Shown here: positions 26,396-36,006 of the stretch, one piece after another
Layout of the letters: every line of letters begins with the position of its first letter
Numbering within the stretch: the stretch's first letter is position 1
Source of the DNA: Arthrobacter sp. NtRootA1
GTDB lineage: Bacteria; Actinomycetota; Actinomycetes; Actinomycetales; Micrococcaceae
Assembly (NCBI RefSeq): GCF_019976975.1
Contig: NZ_AP024630.1
Location: 310,001-374,000 of the forward strand
Reading direction: 5' to 3'
DNA length: 64,000 nt
Program-made: the position numbers and the translations under genes
Notes under the pieces: model-generated
What the model saw: the letters and a program-made list of their open reading frames with translations, nothing else
What the model was told of the DNA's origin: nothing
Databases searched by the model: none

Positions 26396-26514
26396 GAAGA
26401 GATCTTATGGCCCAATGACACCAAATGGTAAGCATCCTTATGAAATGCTCGGATGGAACGCGATGATGCGCTCCTCCACTAGGCTGGAGCCATGACTCAG
26501 GCAGGGCGGTTTTA

Positions 26515-27432
26515 GTGGCCAAACCCGGTAAATCCAGCAAAGCAAGCAAGTCCGGCCGGGCGGGAAGGTCGACGGCGGGAGTCATCGAGGTGCCTCAAGG
26601 CACCCGGCCTGACGGTCCGGTAGCAGGCGTCTATTACATCGACACCGGCGACTGCGAGCTACTTCCCGATCCGGACAACAACAACGGCTGGCTCCTGAAG
26701 ATCAACGGCGTCCTGAGCTCGCACATTGACCTCGCGGATCCACTGTTCCTCGACTTCGAATACATGCGCTGGATTGCTGCGCTGGTGGAATCGAGATGGC
26801 CGCGGGAGGCCAAGCCCAAGCTTCGGGCCCTGCACCTGGGCGGGGGAGCCTGCTCCATGGCACGGTACTTCAACGCGGCGTACCCGGATGCGCGGCAAGT
26901 GGTGGTGGAGCTCGATGGAAAGCTCGCCGACTACGTCCGGGGCTGGTTCGAACTCCCCAAGGCGCCCCTGCTGCGGATCCGCGTCGGCGAGGCCCGGGAA
27001 GTAACGGAATCACTGACCCCTGATACGCGGGACCTCATCATCAGGGACGTCTTCGCCGGAGCCTTCACACCGCGCGCCCTCACCACCCGCGAGTTCAACG
27101 CCCACGCCGACGCCGTCCTAGCCCCCGATGGCTTGTACGTGGTCAACTCGGGTGACGCCCCGGACCTGAAGAATGCACGCGCTGATGCGGCCACCATCGC
27201 CGATACTTTTGAGCACACCATGATCATCGCCGACCCCGCCATGCTCAAGGGCCGCCGCTACGGGAACATGATCATGGCCGGCAGCCACGTGCCATTCGGC
27301 GACGACCCGACGCTGGCCCGCAAGCTCCTGGGCGGGGCCGTCCCTGCACACATCTGGAACGACGCCCAAGTGCGGGCCTTCGCCGCCGGAACCCCGGTCC
27401 GGCACGATCCGCCGGCGGCTTCAGCCCAATAG
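26515..27432 (+). CDS. Spermidine synthase-like methyltransferase-fold protein
   Basis: This 305-residue protein has the spermidine synthase fold: a short beta N-terminal domain (VYYIDTGDCELLPDPDNNNG), then a SAM-binding loop LHLGGGACSMARYF, the acidic strand VVVELDGKL and RDLIIRDVFAGAFTP. Related actinobacterial proteins are annotated as polyamine aminopropyltransferase-like, but true activity is not certain. The GTG start follows GGCGG. Its end overlaps the convergent LysR gene by 12 bases. Confidence 0.82.
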   Translation: MAKPGKSSKASKSGRAGRSTAGVIEVPQGTRPDGPVAGVYYIDTGDCELLPDPDNNNGWLLKINGVLSSHIDLADPLFLDFEYMRWIAALVESRWPREAKPKLRALHLGGGACSMARYFNAAYPDARQVVVELDGKLADYVRGWFELPKAPLLRIRVGEAREVTESLTPDTRDLIIRDVFAGAFTPRALTTREFNAHADAVLAPDGLYVVNSGDAPDLKNARADAATIADTFEHTMIIADPAMLKGRRYGNMIMAGSHVPFGDDPTLARKLLGGAVPAHIWNDAQVRAFAAGTPVRHDPPAASAQ

Positions 27433-28311
27433 CTCCTCGCGCCGCTCTTCCGTCTCTTCGCGCAGCGCCTGAACGACGGCGGCTACCGCTGGTCGGCGCA
27501 TCGAGTCGGGGCGGAGGACCATCCAGTAGGGGAGGAGCTCCGCGAAGTCGGATGGCAGGAGCCGCACCAAATCTGCGTGGCGATCAGCCATGAAGCAAGG
27601 CAGGAATCCCACGCCTGCACCCGCTCTCGTCGCCTCTACATGCACGAACACGTTGGTGGAGCTCAGCCCATCGCGCATGGACGGGACGAGCCTCCTTGGC
27701 GCGTCCAGATCGTCCACCTGGAGCATGGAGTCCACGAAGTAGACCAACTGATGCTGCGTCAGTTCCTCGATGCTGCCGGGTGTCCCGTTGTCCGCGAGGT
27801 ACGCGCGCGAGGCGTACATTCCCAGCCGGTACTCGCCCAGGCGGATTGCCTCTGCCCGGTGGACCTGTGGCGTCCCCACCACCACCTCGATGTCCAGGCC
27901 GGAGCGTTGCTGAAGCGCCCGCCGCGTCACGGTGACAATCTCGACGCTGAGCCCTGGGTGGTCGCGCCGAAGTCGAGCTACTGCCGGGGCGGCGATGTAG
28001 GCGCTGAAACCATCGGTCGCGGTCATGCGTACGACGCCGGTAATGGGGTCGGGTGCGCCGTCGCTGGGTCCCAGTGCGCCCACCGCAGTTTCAATGCGTT
28101 CGGCGACCAGTACCGCCTCAGCCCCCAACTCTGTGACTTCCCAGCCACCGGCAGCCCGTGCGAGGACGCGGCCTCCCAGCACCTTTTCCAGCGCCGCGAT
28201 CCTGCGCGAAACGGTGGTGTGGTTCAAGCCCAAGGCTTGAGCCGCCGTCGTGAATTTTCCTGAGCGTGAGACGGCGAGGAGGATGAGGAGATCGTCCGGG
28301 TTGGGCTTCAT
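27421..28311 (-). CDS. LysR-family transcriptional regulator
   Basis: This 296-residue regulator has a LysR helix-turn-helix at residues about 5-60 (FTTAAQALGLNHTTVSRRIAALEKVLG) and a LysR effector domain. ATG 28311 begins MKPNPDDLLILLAV. It is divergent from the MHS transporter/3-hydroxybutyrate dehydrogenase operon, which it probably controls. Three TCTGCA hexamers at 28313, 28321 and 28365 lie in the shared promoter. Confidence 0.88.
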   Translation of the reverse strand: MKPNPDDLLILLAVSRSGKFTTAAQALGLNHTTVSRRIAALEKVLGGRVLARAAGGWEVTELGAEAVLVAERIETAVGALGPSDGAPDPITGVVRMTATDGFSAYIAAPAVARLRRDHPGLSVEIVTVTRRALQQRSGLDIEVVVGTPQVHRAEAIRLGEYRLGMYASRAYLADNGTPGSIEELTQHQLVYFVDSMLQVDDLDAPRRLVPSMRDGLSSTNVFVHVEATRAGAGVGFLPCFMADRHADLVRLLPSDFAELLPYWMVLRPDSMRRPAVAAVVQALREETEERREELLG

Positions 28312-28460
28312 ATCTGCAATTCTGCACACACTTAGTGCCATTTTGGTCATTGAGGCGGGATGAATCTGCAGTAATACTCAGTGGAGCATTTCGTGTTGTG
28401 GATCACAGCATGCATCAGGGCACTGTCAAAAGGGTCAACGAGGACACTGAGGAGATGGAT

Positions 28461-29858
28461 ATGAGCGTAGAGCAGCGCTCCACATCAAGGACCGGGAACG
28501 AATCCGGCAAGGGCTCCGGCCTTAAGAAGATCGTCGCTGCGTCCATGGTGGGCACAGTGGTGGAGTGGTACGAGTTCTTTCTCTACGCCACCGCCGCGAC
28601 GTTGGTTTTCGGCAAGTACTTCTTCCCGAGCACCGGCAACGAATTGGACGGCATCATCCAGGCCTTCTTGACCTACGCGGTTGGCTTCGTAGCCCGCCCG
28701 CTAGGCGGAATCGTCTTCGGCCAGATCGGTGACAAACTGGGCCGCAAGCCCACGCTCCAGCTGACCATTGTGATCGTGGGCGTCTCGACATTCCTCATGG
28801 GCTGCCTCCCCGGCTTCGCGAACATCGGCTATTGGGCGCCGGCCATGCTGGTGGCGCTCCGCTTCATCCAGGGCTTCGCGCTCGGAGGCGAGTGGGGCGG
28901 CGCTGTGCTTCTGGTAGCTGAACACAGTCCCAACAAGTCGCGCGGCTTCTGGTCATCATGGCCGCAGGCAGCAGTTCCGGTGGGCAACCTCCTGGCCACG
29001 CTGGTCCTTTTCATCATGTCCACCACCCTGAGCAGCGAGGCCTTCCTCGGCTGGGGCTGGCGGGTCGCATTCTGGCTGTCCGCAGTGATCGTCTTCGTCG
29101 GCTACTACATCCGCACCCACGTCACCGAGGCACCCATCTTCCTCGAGGCCAAGGCACAGGTGGAGGAGTCGAAGGCTGTCAGCTACGGCGTTGGCGAAGT
29201 CATCCGCAAATACCCCAAGGGCATCCTGCAGGCCATGGGCCTCCGCTTCGCCGAGAACATCATGTACTACCTGGTGGTCAGCTTCGCGATCGTCTACCTC
29301 AAGAGCGTCCACAAGTACGACACGTCATCGCTGCTGCTGGCATTGCTTATTGCGCACGTCATCCACTTCCTCGTCATCCCGCAGGTTGGACGTCTTGTTG
29401 ACGCCTGGGGTCGCAAGCCCGTCTACCTGGTGGGAGCAATCGCCGGCGCCACATGGCCGTTCTTTGCCTTCCCCATGTTCGATACGAAGAACGCCGCGGT
29501 GATCGTGCTCGCCGTGACCATCGGCCTGTGCCTGCACGCATTCATGTACGCAGGCCAGCCGGCCATCATGTCCGAGCTCTTCCCCACCCGCATGCGCTAT
29601 TCCGGCGTCTCGCTCGGCTCACAGGTTACGTCGATCTTCGCAGGGTCACTCGCTCCGCTGCTGGCGACGCAGTGGCTCAAGGACACCGGTTCCTGGCTCC
29701 CCACGGCGATCTACCTGGTGATCGCCTGCGCCATCACGGTCGTCGCCGTCGTTTCGCTGAAGGAAACCAAGGGCATCGCGCTGCAGGACGTGGACGAAGC
29801 CGACGCTTTGCGGCATGGACTCGCTACTTCATCTGCCGGCACCGCAGCGAAGGGCTGA
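28461..29858 (+). CDS. MHS-family (metabolite:H+ symporter) MFS transporter
   Basis: This 465-residue twelve-helix transporter has the MHS signature: GTVVEWYEFFLYATAA in helix 1, FLTYAVGFVARPLGG, GQIGDKLGRKPTL in the helix 2-3 loop and LRFIQGFALGGEWGGAVLL. Such proteins import carboxylates, betaines or hydroxy acids. GAGGAG lies six bases before the ATG at 28461; an ATG two codons earlier overlaps it. The hydroxybutyrate-type dehydrogenase starts five bases downstream, so the substrate may be 3-hydroxybutyrate. Confidence 0.9.
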   Translation: MSVEQRSTSRTGNESGKGSGLKKIVAASMVGTVVEWYEFFLYATAATLVFGKYFFPSTGNELDGIIQAFLTYAVGFVARPLGGIVFGQIGDKLGRKPTLQLTIVIVGVSTFLMGCLPGFANIGYWAPAMLVALRFIQGFALGGEWGGAVLLVAEHSPNKSRGFWSSWPQAAVPVGNLLATLVLFIMSTTLSSEAFLGWGWRVAFWLSAVIVFVGYYIRTHVTEAPIFLEAKAQVEESKAVSYGVGEVIRKYPKGILQAMGLRFAENIMYYLVVSFAIVYLKSVHKYDTSSLLLALLIAHVIHFLVIPQVGRLVDAWGRKPVYLVGAIAGATWPFFAFPMFDTKNAAVIVLAVTIGLCLHAFMYAGQPAIMSELFPTRMRYSGVSLGSQVTSIFAGSLAPLLATQWLKDTGSWLPTAIYLVIACAITVVAVVSLKETKGIALQDVDEADALRHGLATSSAGTAAKG

Positions 29859-29862
29859 TTCC

Positions 29863-30612
29863 ATGGACAACTCCTTGAACGGGCGCAAAGCACTGGTCAC
29901 CGGCGGTGCGAGCGGAATCGGGGCAGCCTGCGCCCGCGCGCTCGCCGCCCGCGGTGCGAAAGTTGTAGTGGCCGACGTCGATGCCTCCGGAGCCGTGGCC
30001 CTCGCCGACGAGCTGGGCGGCACGGCGTGGACCGTGGACCTGTTGGACGTCGATGCCTTGGCCGCCCTCAGCCTCGACTGCGACATCCTGGTCAACAACG
30101 CCGGCATCCAGAAAGTAGCGCCGATCGAGGAGTTCGAACCTGCTGAATTCAGGCGGATCCTGACCCTGATGCTGGAGGCCCCGTTCCTCCTCATCCGGGC
30201 CGCGCTCCCACACATGTACGCCAATGGGTTCGGACGGATCATCAACATCTCTTCGGTTCACGGGCTCCGGGCTTCGGCCTACAAAAGCGCGTACGTCTCG
30301 GCGAAGCATGGCCTCGAAGGGCTCAGCAAAGTCACCGCCCTGGAAGGCGGCGAACACGGCGTGACGTCCAACTGCATCAACCCCGGATACGTCCGCACGC
30401 CCTTGGTGGAGCGACAGATCGCCGATCAAGCCCGGCTCCACGGCATCCCCGAGGCAGAGGTCCTGACGAAAGTAATGCTGACGGAGTCGGCGGTAAAGCG
30501 GCTGGTGGAGGTTGAGGAAGTCGCGTCGTTGGCAGCCTGGATGGCCTCGGACGACGCCGGTATGGTCACCGGAGCGAGCTACACAATGGACGGCGGGTGG
30601 TCGGCTCGATAG
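29863..30612 (+). CDS. Short-chain dehydrogenase, 3-hydroxybutyrate dehydrogenase-like
   Basis: This 249-residue short-chain dehydrogenase has the cofactor motif TGGASGIG, NNAG at about residue 82 and the catalytic SxnYxxxK arrangement in SSVHGLRASAYKSAYVSAKHG. The NCINPGYVRTPLVERQI and ESAVKRLVEVEEVA segments match D-3-hydroxybutyrate dehydrogenases. It would oxidise (R)-3-hydroxybutyrate to acetoacetate with NAD. It is co-transcribed with the MHS transporter. Confidence 0.87.
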   Translation: MDNSLNGRKALVTGGASGIGAACARALAARGAKVVVADVDASGAVALADELGGTAWTVDLLDVDALAALSLDCDILVNNAGIQKVAPIEEFEPAEFRRILTLMLEAPFLLIRAALPHMYANGFGRIINISSVHGLRASAYKSAYVSAKHGLEGLSKVTALEGGEHGVTSNCINPGYVRTPLVERQIADQARLHGIPEAEVLTKVMLTESAVKRLVEVEEVASLAAWMASDDAGMVTGASYTMDGGWSAR

Positions 30613-30625
30613 CTGGTCCGCGAGG

Positions 30626-30672
30626 TGACAATTAATGCCAATGTTCTGCGCGAACATTGGCATTAACTGTCA
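30626..30672. terminator. Hairpin between convergent genes
   Basis: AATGCCAATGTTC (left) pairs with GAACATTGGCATT (right) around a TGCGC loop, and outer TGACA and TGTCA bases extend the stem. It lies between the convergent dehydrogenase and permease genes and probably terminates both. A diverged half copy sits after another gene at 48194. Confidence 0.7.
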
Positions 30673-30686
30673 CTTGGACGGCGGAG

Positions 30687-32147
30687 CTACGGAACCTTCA
30701 CCAAGGGGATCGACGCGGTCTCGTCCACGAGCTCTGCACGACGCAGGCCACCACCGCGAACCCATAGCTTGTAGGCGACGAACAGAAGGATCAACCAGGT
30801 ACCGCCGACATACAGGGCTACCCGCGTGTCCTCGAAGACCCCGAGGATCACGATCACCAGGGCCATGAACGCCATGGTGAGAATGGATGCTGCCGGCCAC
30901 AGGGGTGAACCGAATTCCGACGCCGGAAGGCCCTTGCGCTTGATCTCCCGCTTCATGGCAACATGCGAAGCAAGGATCATCACCCACACCCACACTGTGG
31001 CAAACGTGGCTATCGAGGCGATCAGCACGAACACGTCCTCCGGGATCACAGCGTTCAGCACAACGCCCACAAGCAGGATTCCGCCCATCATCACCACGGT
31101 CATCCAAGGGACGCCATGCCTGGAGATCTTGCCGAAGCTCTTCGGAGCATGACCTTGCTGGGCAAGTCCGAACAGAATGCGGCCAGCACCAAAGATGTCG
31201 CTGTTGATAGCGGAAAGGGCTGCAGTGATGACCACGGCATTGAGGATGTGCGGCGCAGCAGGGATGCCCAAGCCGTCGAAGATCTGCACGAAGGGGCTGC
31301 CGCCGCTGCCGATTTCGTTCCACGGGAAGATGCTCATCAACACGCCCAGGGTCAGGACGTAGAACAGCAGGACGCGGACTGGCACAGTGTTCACTGCCTG
31401 CGGGATGACCTTTTTGGGATCGGCGGCTTCGCCAGCGGTAATGCCGATTGTTTCGATCCCACCGAAAGCAAACATCACGACGGCGAACGCAGCCAGGAGC
31501 CCTTCGAAGCCGTTCGGGAACAAACCGCCGTGGTTAACCAGGTTCCCCAACCCCGGTGCCACGCCGCCGCCGTCGCCCGTCTGGAAGCCGAACACGACGA
31601 TTGCTGCGCCTCCGACGATCATGGCGATGATGGCCACCACCTTGATCAGCGAGAACCAAAACTCCAGTTCACCGAAGACCTTAACGCTCAACAGGTTCAT
31701 GGCGCCCAGGAACAGGATGATCGCGAGGACCCAGATCCAGCGGTCCACCTGCGGGAACCAGAACCCCATATAGATGCTGAAGGCTGTGACGTCGGCTATC
31801 GCAACGATGGCCATCTCGAACACGTACGTCCAGCCCGTAACGAAACCGGCGAACGGTCCAAGGTACTTGCTCGCGTATTGGCCGAATGAGCCGGACACGG
31901 GGTGTCGGACGGCCATTTCGCCAAGGGCGCGCATCACCATGAAGACGGCTGCGCCGCCGATGATGTAGGCCAGGAGGACTGCCGGGCCGGCTTTCTGTAT
32001 GGCGGACGCAGAACCGTAAAACAGTCCCGTGCCGATCGCGGATCCGAGTGCCATAAAGCGGATGTGACGGACGTTGAGGCCACGGCTGAGTGCCGTACCG
32101 GCGGCTTGGAGGACGGTGTCCTTCGAAGCCAGCGTGGTTTGTTGCAT
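30687..32147 (-). CDS. Amino acid permease (APC superfamily, AAT family)
   Basis: This 486-residue transporter has twelve membrane helices. The AAT/GABA-permease pattern is clear: [37 protein letters not shown] and [21 protein letters not shown]. The ATG at 32147 has AGAAGG nine bases upstream and begins [11 protein letters not shown]. The substrate is a neutral or aromatic amino acid, proline or GABA and cannot be fixed from sequence. It is divergent from an ABC exporter. Confidence 0.9.
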   Translation of the reverse strand: MQQTTLASKDTVLQAAGTALSRGLNVRHIRFMALGSAIGTGLFYGSASAIQKAGPAVLLAYIIGGAAVFMVMRALGEMAVRHPVSGSFGQYASKYLGPFAGFVTGWTYVFEMAIVAIADVTAFSIYMGFWFPQVDRWIWVLAIILFLGAMNLLSVKVFGELEFWFSLIKVVAIIAMIVGGAAIVVFGFQTGDGGGVAPGLGNLVNHGGLFPNGFEGLLAAFAVVMFAFGGIETIGITAGEAADPKKVIPQAVNTVPVRVLLFYVLTLGVLMSIFPWNEIGSGGSPFVQIFDGLGIPAAPHILNAVVITAALSAINSDIFGAGRILFGLAQQGHAPKSFGKISRHGVPWMTVVMMGGILLVGVVLNAVIPEDVFVLIASIATFATVWVWVMILASHVAMKREIKRKGLPASEFGSPLWPAASILTMAFMALVIVILGVFEDTRVALYVGGTWLILLFVAYKLWVRGGGLRRAELVDETASIPLVKVP

Positions 32148-32334
32148 GGTAAAACCTTCTCGTCTTTGGGAGGGGATCGCTATCCAGCAGATCACTTTTG
32201 GCCGCCTTGTGATTGGCCTCACGGGGGTTTGGTGTCTTTGATCGCAGACAGTGCGACAGGAGTCACAGCCTCGCTCCGGGCCGGACCAGCTCCATTCCTT
32301 CACAGGGCCGCTGATCCTGCGTAACCTCGGCTCC

Positions 32335-33321
32335 ATGGACCCTGTCATCCAGACCGTCGATCTGCATAAGAATTTCGGCCGGGTCAAGGCACTGGACGGC
32401 CTCGACCTCGAAGTCACGGCGGGGCAAGTCCACGGCTTCCTCGGCCCGAACGGTGCAGGGAAGTCCACTACGCTGCGCATCCTGCTTGGCCTGGCACGGG
32501 CGTCGTCGGGCGCTGCAAGAGTCCTTGGATTGCACCCATGGACCGACGCCGTTGAACTCCACCGGCGTGTTGCCAGCGTCCCGGGCGATGTCAGCATCTG
32601 GCCGAACCTGTCAGGCGGAGAAGCCATTGATTTCCTCTCGCGGCTTCGGGACGGCGGGGCAGATCGCGCTGGGTATCGACGCAACAAGGAGCGTTTGTGC
32701 CAGCTCTTCGACTTTGACCCCACCAAGAAGGGCCGTGCCTACTCGAAGGGAAACCGCCAGAAGGTCGCGCTTATCGCAGCCCTGGTTGCCGACTGTGAGG
32801 TCTACCTTCTGGACGAGCCGACAAGCGGTCTGGATCCACTCATGGAGGCCGTCTTTACTCGCGAGATCCGGAGGCTCGTCAGTGAGAAAGGGGCCACTGT
32901 CCTTCTTTCCAGCCACATTCTCTCAGAGGTGGAACAGCTCGCCGATAGTGTCAGCATCATCCGGGCAGGTCGGATCGTTGACGGCGGGACACTGGACTCC
33001 CTGCGCCACCTGACCCGTACAGGGATCTCTTTCGCGCAGGACCAGGTGGACGTCCAAGCCCTCCAAGGCCTTTCCCAGGTCCACGACCTCACCGTGGCCG
33101 CAGGCCGGATCAAGTTCAACGCCGATTCCGACCGTGTCCACGAGGTCCTGCCGATTCTTGGCCGTCTGGGCGTACAGGGCCTGCTGGTCGCTCCACCGTC
33201 GCTGGAAGAGTTGTTCCTCCGGCACTATGGGGATGCCCTTCCGCCGCAATCAGAAGAAGCGAAGCCCGACGGCGGCACTCACCATGGGCGGAGCCGCCCG
33301 CCCGCGGGGACGGGCGCTTGA
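32335..33321 (+). CDS. ABC transporter ATP-binding protein (exporter type)
   Basis: This 328-residue ATPase has Walker [10 protein letters not shown], a Q loop region, Walker [14 protein letters not shown] and switch [13 protein letters not shown]. The usual LSGGQ signature is replaced by [11 protein letters not shown], as in drug- and polyketide-exporter ATPases. The C-terminal extension ([21 protein letters not shown]) is typical of this group. No clear ribosome binding site precedes ATG 32335. It is directly followed by its permease. Confidence 0.88.
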   Translation: MDPVIQTVDLHKNFGRVKALDGLDLEVTAGQVHGFLGPNGAGKSTTLRILLGLARASSGAARVLGLHPWTDAVELHRRVASVPGDVSIWPNLSGGEAIDFLSRLRDGGADRAGYRRNKERLCQLFDFDPTKKGRAYSKGNRQKVALIAALVADCEVYLLDEPTSGLDPLMEAVFTREIRRLVSEKGATVLLSSHILSEVEQLADSVSIIRAGRIVDGGTLDSLRHLTRTGISFAQDQVDVQALQGLSQVHDLTVAAGRIKFNADSDRVHEVLPILGRLGVQGLLVAPPSLEELFLRHYGDALPPQSEEAKPDGGTHHGRSRPPAGTGA

Positions 33322-33322
33322 G

Positions 33323-34945
33323 ATGAGCCGCTTTTTTGACTTGTATTGGCAGCGACTCCGCCGCGACCGTTGGCAACTCCTGAGCTGGGTTGCTTCCATC
33401 GGTGCACTAGCCTTTTTCGCCACAACAGCAGTGGCTTCAGCGTACGGCGACGATGCTTCCCGCACTGAAATCCTGCATGTTGCCACGGCGACGCCTGCCA
33501 TTTTGATCCTCCGCGGACTGGTCAGGGGCCCCGCTCTGGATGCATTTACGTTTTTCCAGATCTTCGCCTTCCTGGGTGTCCTTGCCGGGCTGATGAACAC
33601 CTTCCTGGCAGTGCGGCATACGCGCGCCGAAGAGGAAGCGGGCCGGGCTGAACTCGTCGCATCCACGGCCGCGGGCCGTTGGATGCCTTTGGCGGCGACC
33701 GTGACTCATGGGCTCGTTGGAAACGTACTCGTGGCCGCGGCAGTCACGTTCGGCTTTATCGCCGGCGGGCTCGACGCCGCCGGTTCGCTGGTTGCAGGTC
33801 TTGCGGTCGGAGCCACTGGATTGGCGTTTCTCACGGTCGGATTGCTCGCGTCCGAGTTCATGAGTACCTCGCGTGGGGCAAACGGAGCGGCGGCAGGGGT
33901 AGTGGTCGCCGCCTATCTTCTACGTGGCTTCGGGGACGCGACCGGCGAGGTCAGTCAGGACGGCCTCACTGTCACGGCAGCATGGCCGAGCTGGGTTTCG
34001 CCCATCGGTTGGGGCCAGCAGACTTTTGCCTACACGGGAAACCGATTGTGGCCCCTGCTGCTTCCGCTGGGCCTTGGCATCATCTGCGTCTCACTGACTG
34101 CCGTCATCATGTCCAAGCGCGATGTAGGCGCGAGCGTGCTGGCCGGACGACGAGGCCGGACGGATGCCCGCCCCTCGCTCCGCGGGCCCTTCGCCCTGGC
34201 GCTACGACTCCAGCAGGGCGCGATTGTCAGCTGGTGCATTGGCGGGTTTATTGCAGGCCTGCTCACCGGCGCCCTCGGCGCTGCCATCCAGCAGGTCAGC
34301 ATCGCGAATTCCTCGGTCACGGCGATCCTTAGGGCCATGATCGAGGCGCAAGGGACATCCATGACGCAGTTGGTCATCGCTGTCCTCTTTGAAATCGGTG
34401 GCATCCTGGCGGCGGCCTGCGGACTCCAGGCCGTTCTGCGATTGCGGCAGGAAGAAGTGGCGGGCACTGCAGAACTTGTGCTCTCGCAACCGCTCGGCCG
34501 CATTCGTTGGTTTGGCAGCTTTCTGGGCCTCGGTGCGGTCTCGGTGGTGCTCGTTATGGTCTTCGCGGCCTTCGGTGCTTGGTATTCCTTATTGGTCTCC
34601 GGTGAATCAGCCGTTGAAGTGAGCAATTTATGGGAAACCGCAGGGGCTCAAATCCCGGCTGCGCTGCTCTACCTGGCTGCGCCTGCTGCCGTTTTTGTTA
34701 CCGTTCCCCGCGCCACTGTTCCGATCGGCTGGGCGTTGCTGGCCCTGGGCGTCGTGCTGGGTATCTATGGGGGAATGTTGGGCTTCGACAAGTCACTTAG
34801 GGACCTCTCGCCATTCACGCACACGCCAGTCGTTACCAATACCGGAACCGATTGGAGCGGCGGCTTTTGGATGCTCGGGATTGGAGCGGCGCTTGTGACG
34901 TTCGCGTTCCTTGCCGTACGCCGCCGGGAGGTTGGCACGGTCTGA
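33323..34945 (+). CDS. ABC exporter permease, polyketide-antibiotic exporter type
   Basis: This 540-residue membrane protein has about twelve helices in two halves, each beginning with a basic segment (LYWQRLRRDRWQLLSW; LALRLQQGAIVSWCIGG). The EEEAGRAELVASTAAGR and RQEEVAGTAELVLSQPLGR motifs are diagnostic of the permeases annotated as exporters of polyketide antibiotics. ATG 33323 begins one base after the ATPase stop; an in-frame ATG at 33284 is an alternative. The likely role is efflux of a lipophilic compound. Confidence 0.88.
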   Translation: MSRFFDLYWQRLRRDRWQLLSWVASIGALAFFATTAVASAYGDDASRTEILHVATATPAILILRGLVRGPALDAFTFFQIFAFLGVLAGLMNTFLAVRHTRAEEEAGRAELVASTAAGRWMPLAATVTHGLVGNVLVAAAVTFGFIAGGLDAAGSLVAGLAVGATGLAFLTVGLLASEFMSTSRGANGAAAGVVVAAYLLRGFGDATGEVSQDGLTVTAAWPSWVSPIGWGQQTFAYTGNRLWPLLLPLGLGIICVSLTAVIMSKRDVGASVLAGRRGRTDARPSLRGPFALALRLQQGAIVSWCIGGFIAGLLTGALGAAIQQVSIANSSVTAILRAMIEAQGTSMTQLVIAVLFEIGGILAAACGLQAVLRLRQEEVAGTAELVLSQPLGRIRWFGSFLGLGAVSVVLVMVFAAFGAWYSLLVSGESAVEVSNLWETAGAQIPAALLYLAAPAAVFVTVPRATVPIGWALLALGVVLGIYGGMLGFDKSLRDLSPFTHTPVVTNTGTDWSGGFWMLGIGAALVTFAFLAVRRREVGTV

Positions 34946-35121
34946 ACACCCGCACCACACCCTTTCGCGCTCGGCGCCGGACCCCTTCAACGAAGACATC
35001 ACCGCCCCCAAGTGCGTCTCCCAGTGCTGTTGTGGGGCGGTGCGCGGGCGGAGGATCTCTGGGGTGCTGCGAACAGCAAAGTGCCTTTTGTAAGCCCTCT
35101 CCAACGCATTCATCATGGTGT

Positions 35122-35140
35122 TACGAACAAATTGTTCGTA
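35122..35140. promoter_or_regulatory. Perfect 19-base palindrome in the DsbA-like gene's promoter
   Basis: TACGAACAA and its exact reverse complement TTGTTCGTA flank a single central A. It ends 18 bases before the ATG, next to the GGAAGGAGAGG ribosome binding site. This is the position expected for a repressor site. The regulator could be the nearby HxlR protein, but the sequence differs from the palindrome at the HxlR gene's own promoter. Confidence 0.7.
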
Positions 35141-35158
35141 TACCGGAAGGAGAGGTTC

Positions 35159-35869
35159 ATGTCGTTGCTTCGGATCGATACAAGCATTCGGGCGGAGGGC
35201 TCGCAAAGCCGTGGTGCGCCGGTGGTGATCGAACTGTGGACCGATCTGGGCTGCCCATGGTGCTACGTCGGCAAGCACCGGCTGCAGCGGGCGATCGACC
35301 GGCGACCCGACGCAGACCGGTTCCAGATCAAGCTGCGCTCCTTCGAGCTAAACCCGGACGCGCCGCGTGAGCCGGAGTCTATCGAGAGCGCCTTCACCCG
35401 GTCCCATGGAGGCAACGCCGAGGCAGTGCTGTCAGCCGAACGGAGGATCCAGGGGATCGCCCAGCGTGAGGGGCTCGCTTTCTCGCTGGATCGGTTGAAC
35501 GCGAACACGTTCGACTTCCACCGGATCCTGCAGCACGCCAACGAGCAAGGACGCGGCCTGGAGTTCTTCTCCCACGTCCAGGATCGCTTCTTCGCCGGCG
35601 AGTTGAACCCGTTCGACCCCAATGCGCTCACCCAGGCCGCCGGCACGGTAGGCCTGGCCGTCGATCGCGTGCTTGAGGTAATGGCGGGCCAGGATTACGC
35701 CGAGGCCGCACACTCAGATCGGCGCGAAGGCCAGGAACTGGGCCTGAGCGGCGTCCCCTTCGTGGTGTTCGACCGACGGGTCGCAGCGCCGGGGGCGCAA
35801 TCCGTGGAGGTCTACGAACAGATCCTCGAGCAGGTGGCCCCACTGACTACGCCCATGGGTGCGCAATGA
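35159..35869 (+). CDS. DsbA-family (FrnE-like) thiol oxidoreductase
   Basis: This 236-residue thioredoxin-fold protein has the active site CPWC at about residues 32-35 (WTDLGCPWCYVGKHRL) and the FrnE-type cis-proline region SGVPFVVFDRR. No signal peptide is visible, so it acts in the cytosol, as do FrnE and 2-hydroxychromene isomerase-like relatives. The ATG has a strong GGAAGGAGAGG site. Its stop overlaps the start of a 46-codon gene (ATGA), and an HxlR regulator and NAD(P)-binding protein follow, suggesting a redox or electrophile response module. Confidence 0.9.
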   Translation: MSLLRIDTSIRAEGSQSRGAPVVIELWTDLGCPWCYVGKHRLQRAIDRRPDADRFQIKLRSFELNPDAPREPESIESAFTRSHGGNAEAVLSAERRIQGIAQREGLAFSLDRLNANTFDFHRILQHANEQGRGLEFFSHVQDRFFAGELNPFDPNALTQAAGTVGLAVDRVLEVMAGQDYAEAAHSDRREGQELGLSGVPFVVFDRRVAAPGAQSVEVYEQILEQVAPLTTPMGAQ

Positions 35870-36006
35870 CCACACCGTCCGTCCCCCTGCAGTTCGCTGC
35901 CTCAGAACCGGCAGGGTGGTGCGATCCCGAAACCGGTGTGTGTCACCTGCCTGAAGACACCAGCCCGGCGAGCACCCCGGTCGACGACCAGGTCAGTGCT
36001 TCCTGA
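35866..36006 (+). CDS. 46-residue cysteine-pair miniprotein
   Basis: The ATG overlaps the DsbA-like stop (ATGA) and the frame runs 46 codons: MTTPSVPLQFAASEPAGW, then CDPETGVCHLPED and an acidic/serine tail. Two cysteines spaced by six residues form the only hydrophobic/redox motif. Tight coupling to a thiol oxidoreductase suggests a substrate, partner or metal-binding peptide; this is inference. The last 14 bases overlap the convergent HxlR gene. Confidence 0.6.
   Translation: MTTPSVPLQFAASEPAGWCDPETGVCHLPEDTSPASTPVDDQVSAS

Noticed and set aside
26202..26495. A 97-codon plus-strand frame after the GNAT gene
   Set aside because: It is antisense to the more plausible small membrane protein and has no ribosome binding site or family resemblance.
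32251..32334. An N-terminal extension of the ABC ATPase
   Set aside because: The added 28 residues precede the normal ABC start and would use the divergent promoter region.
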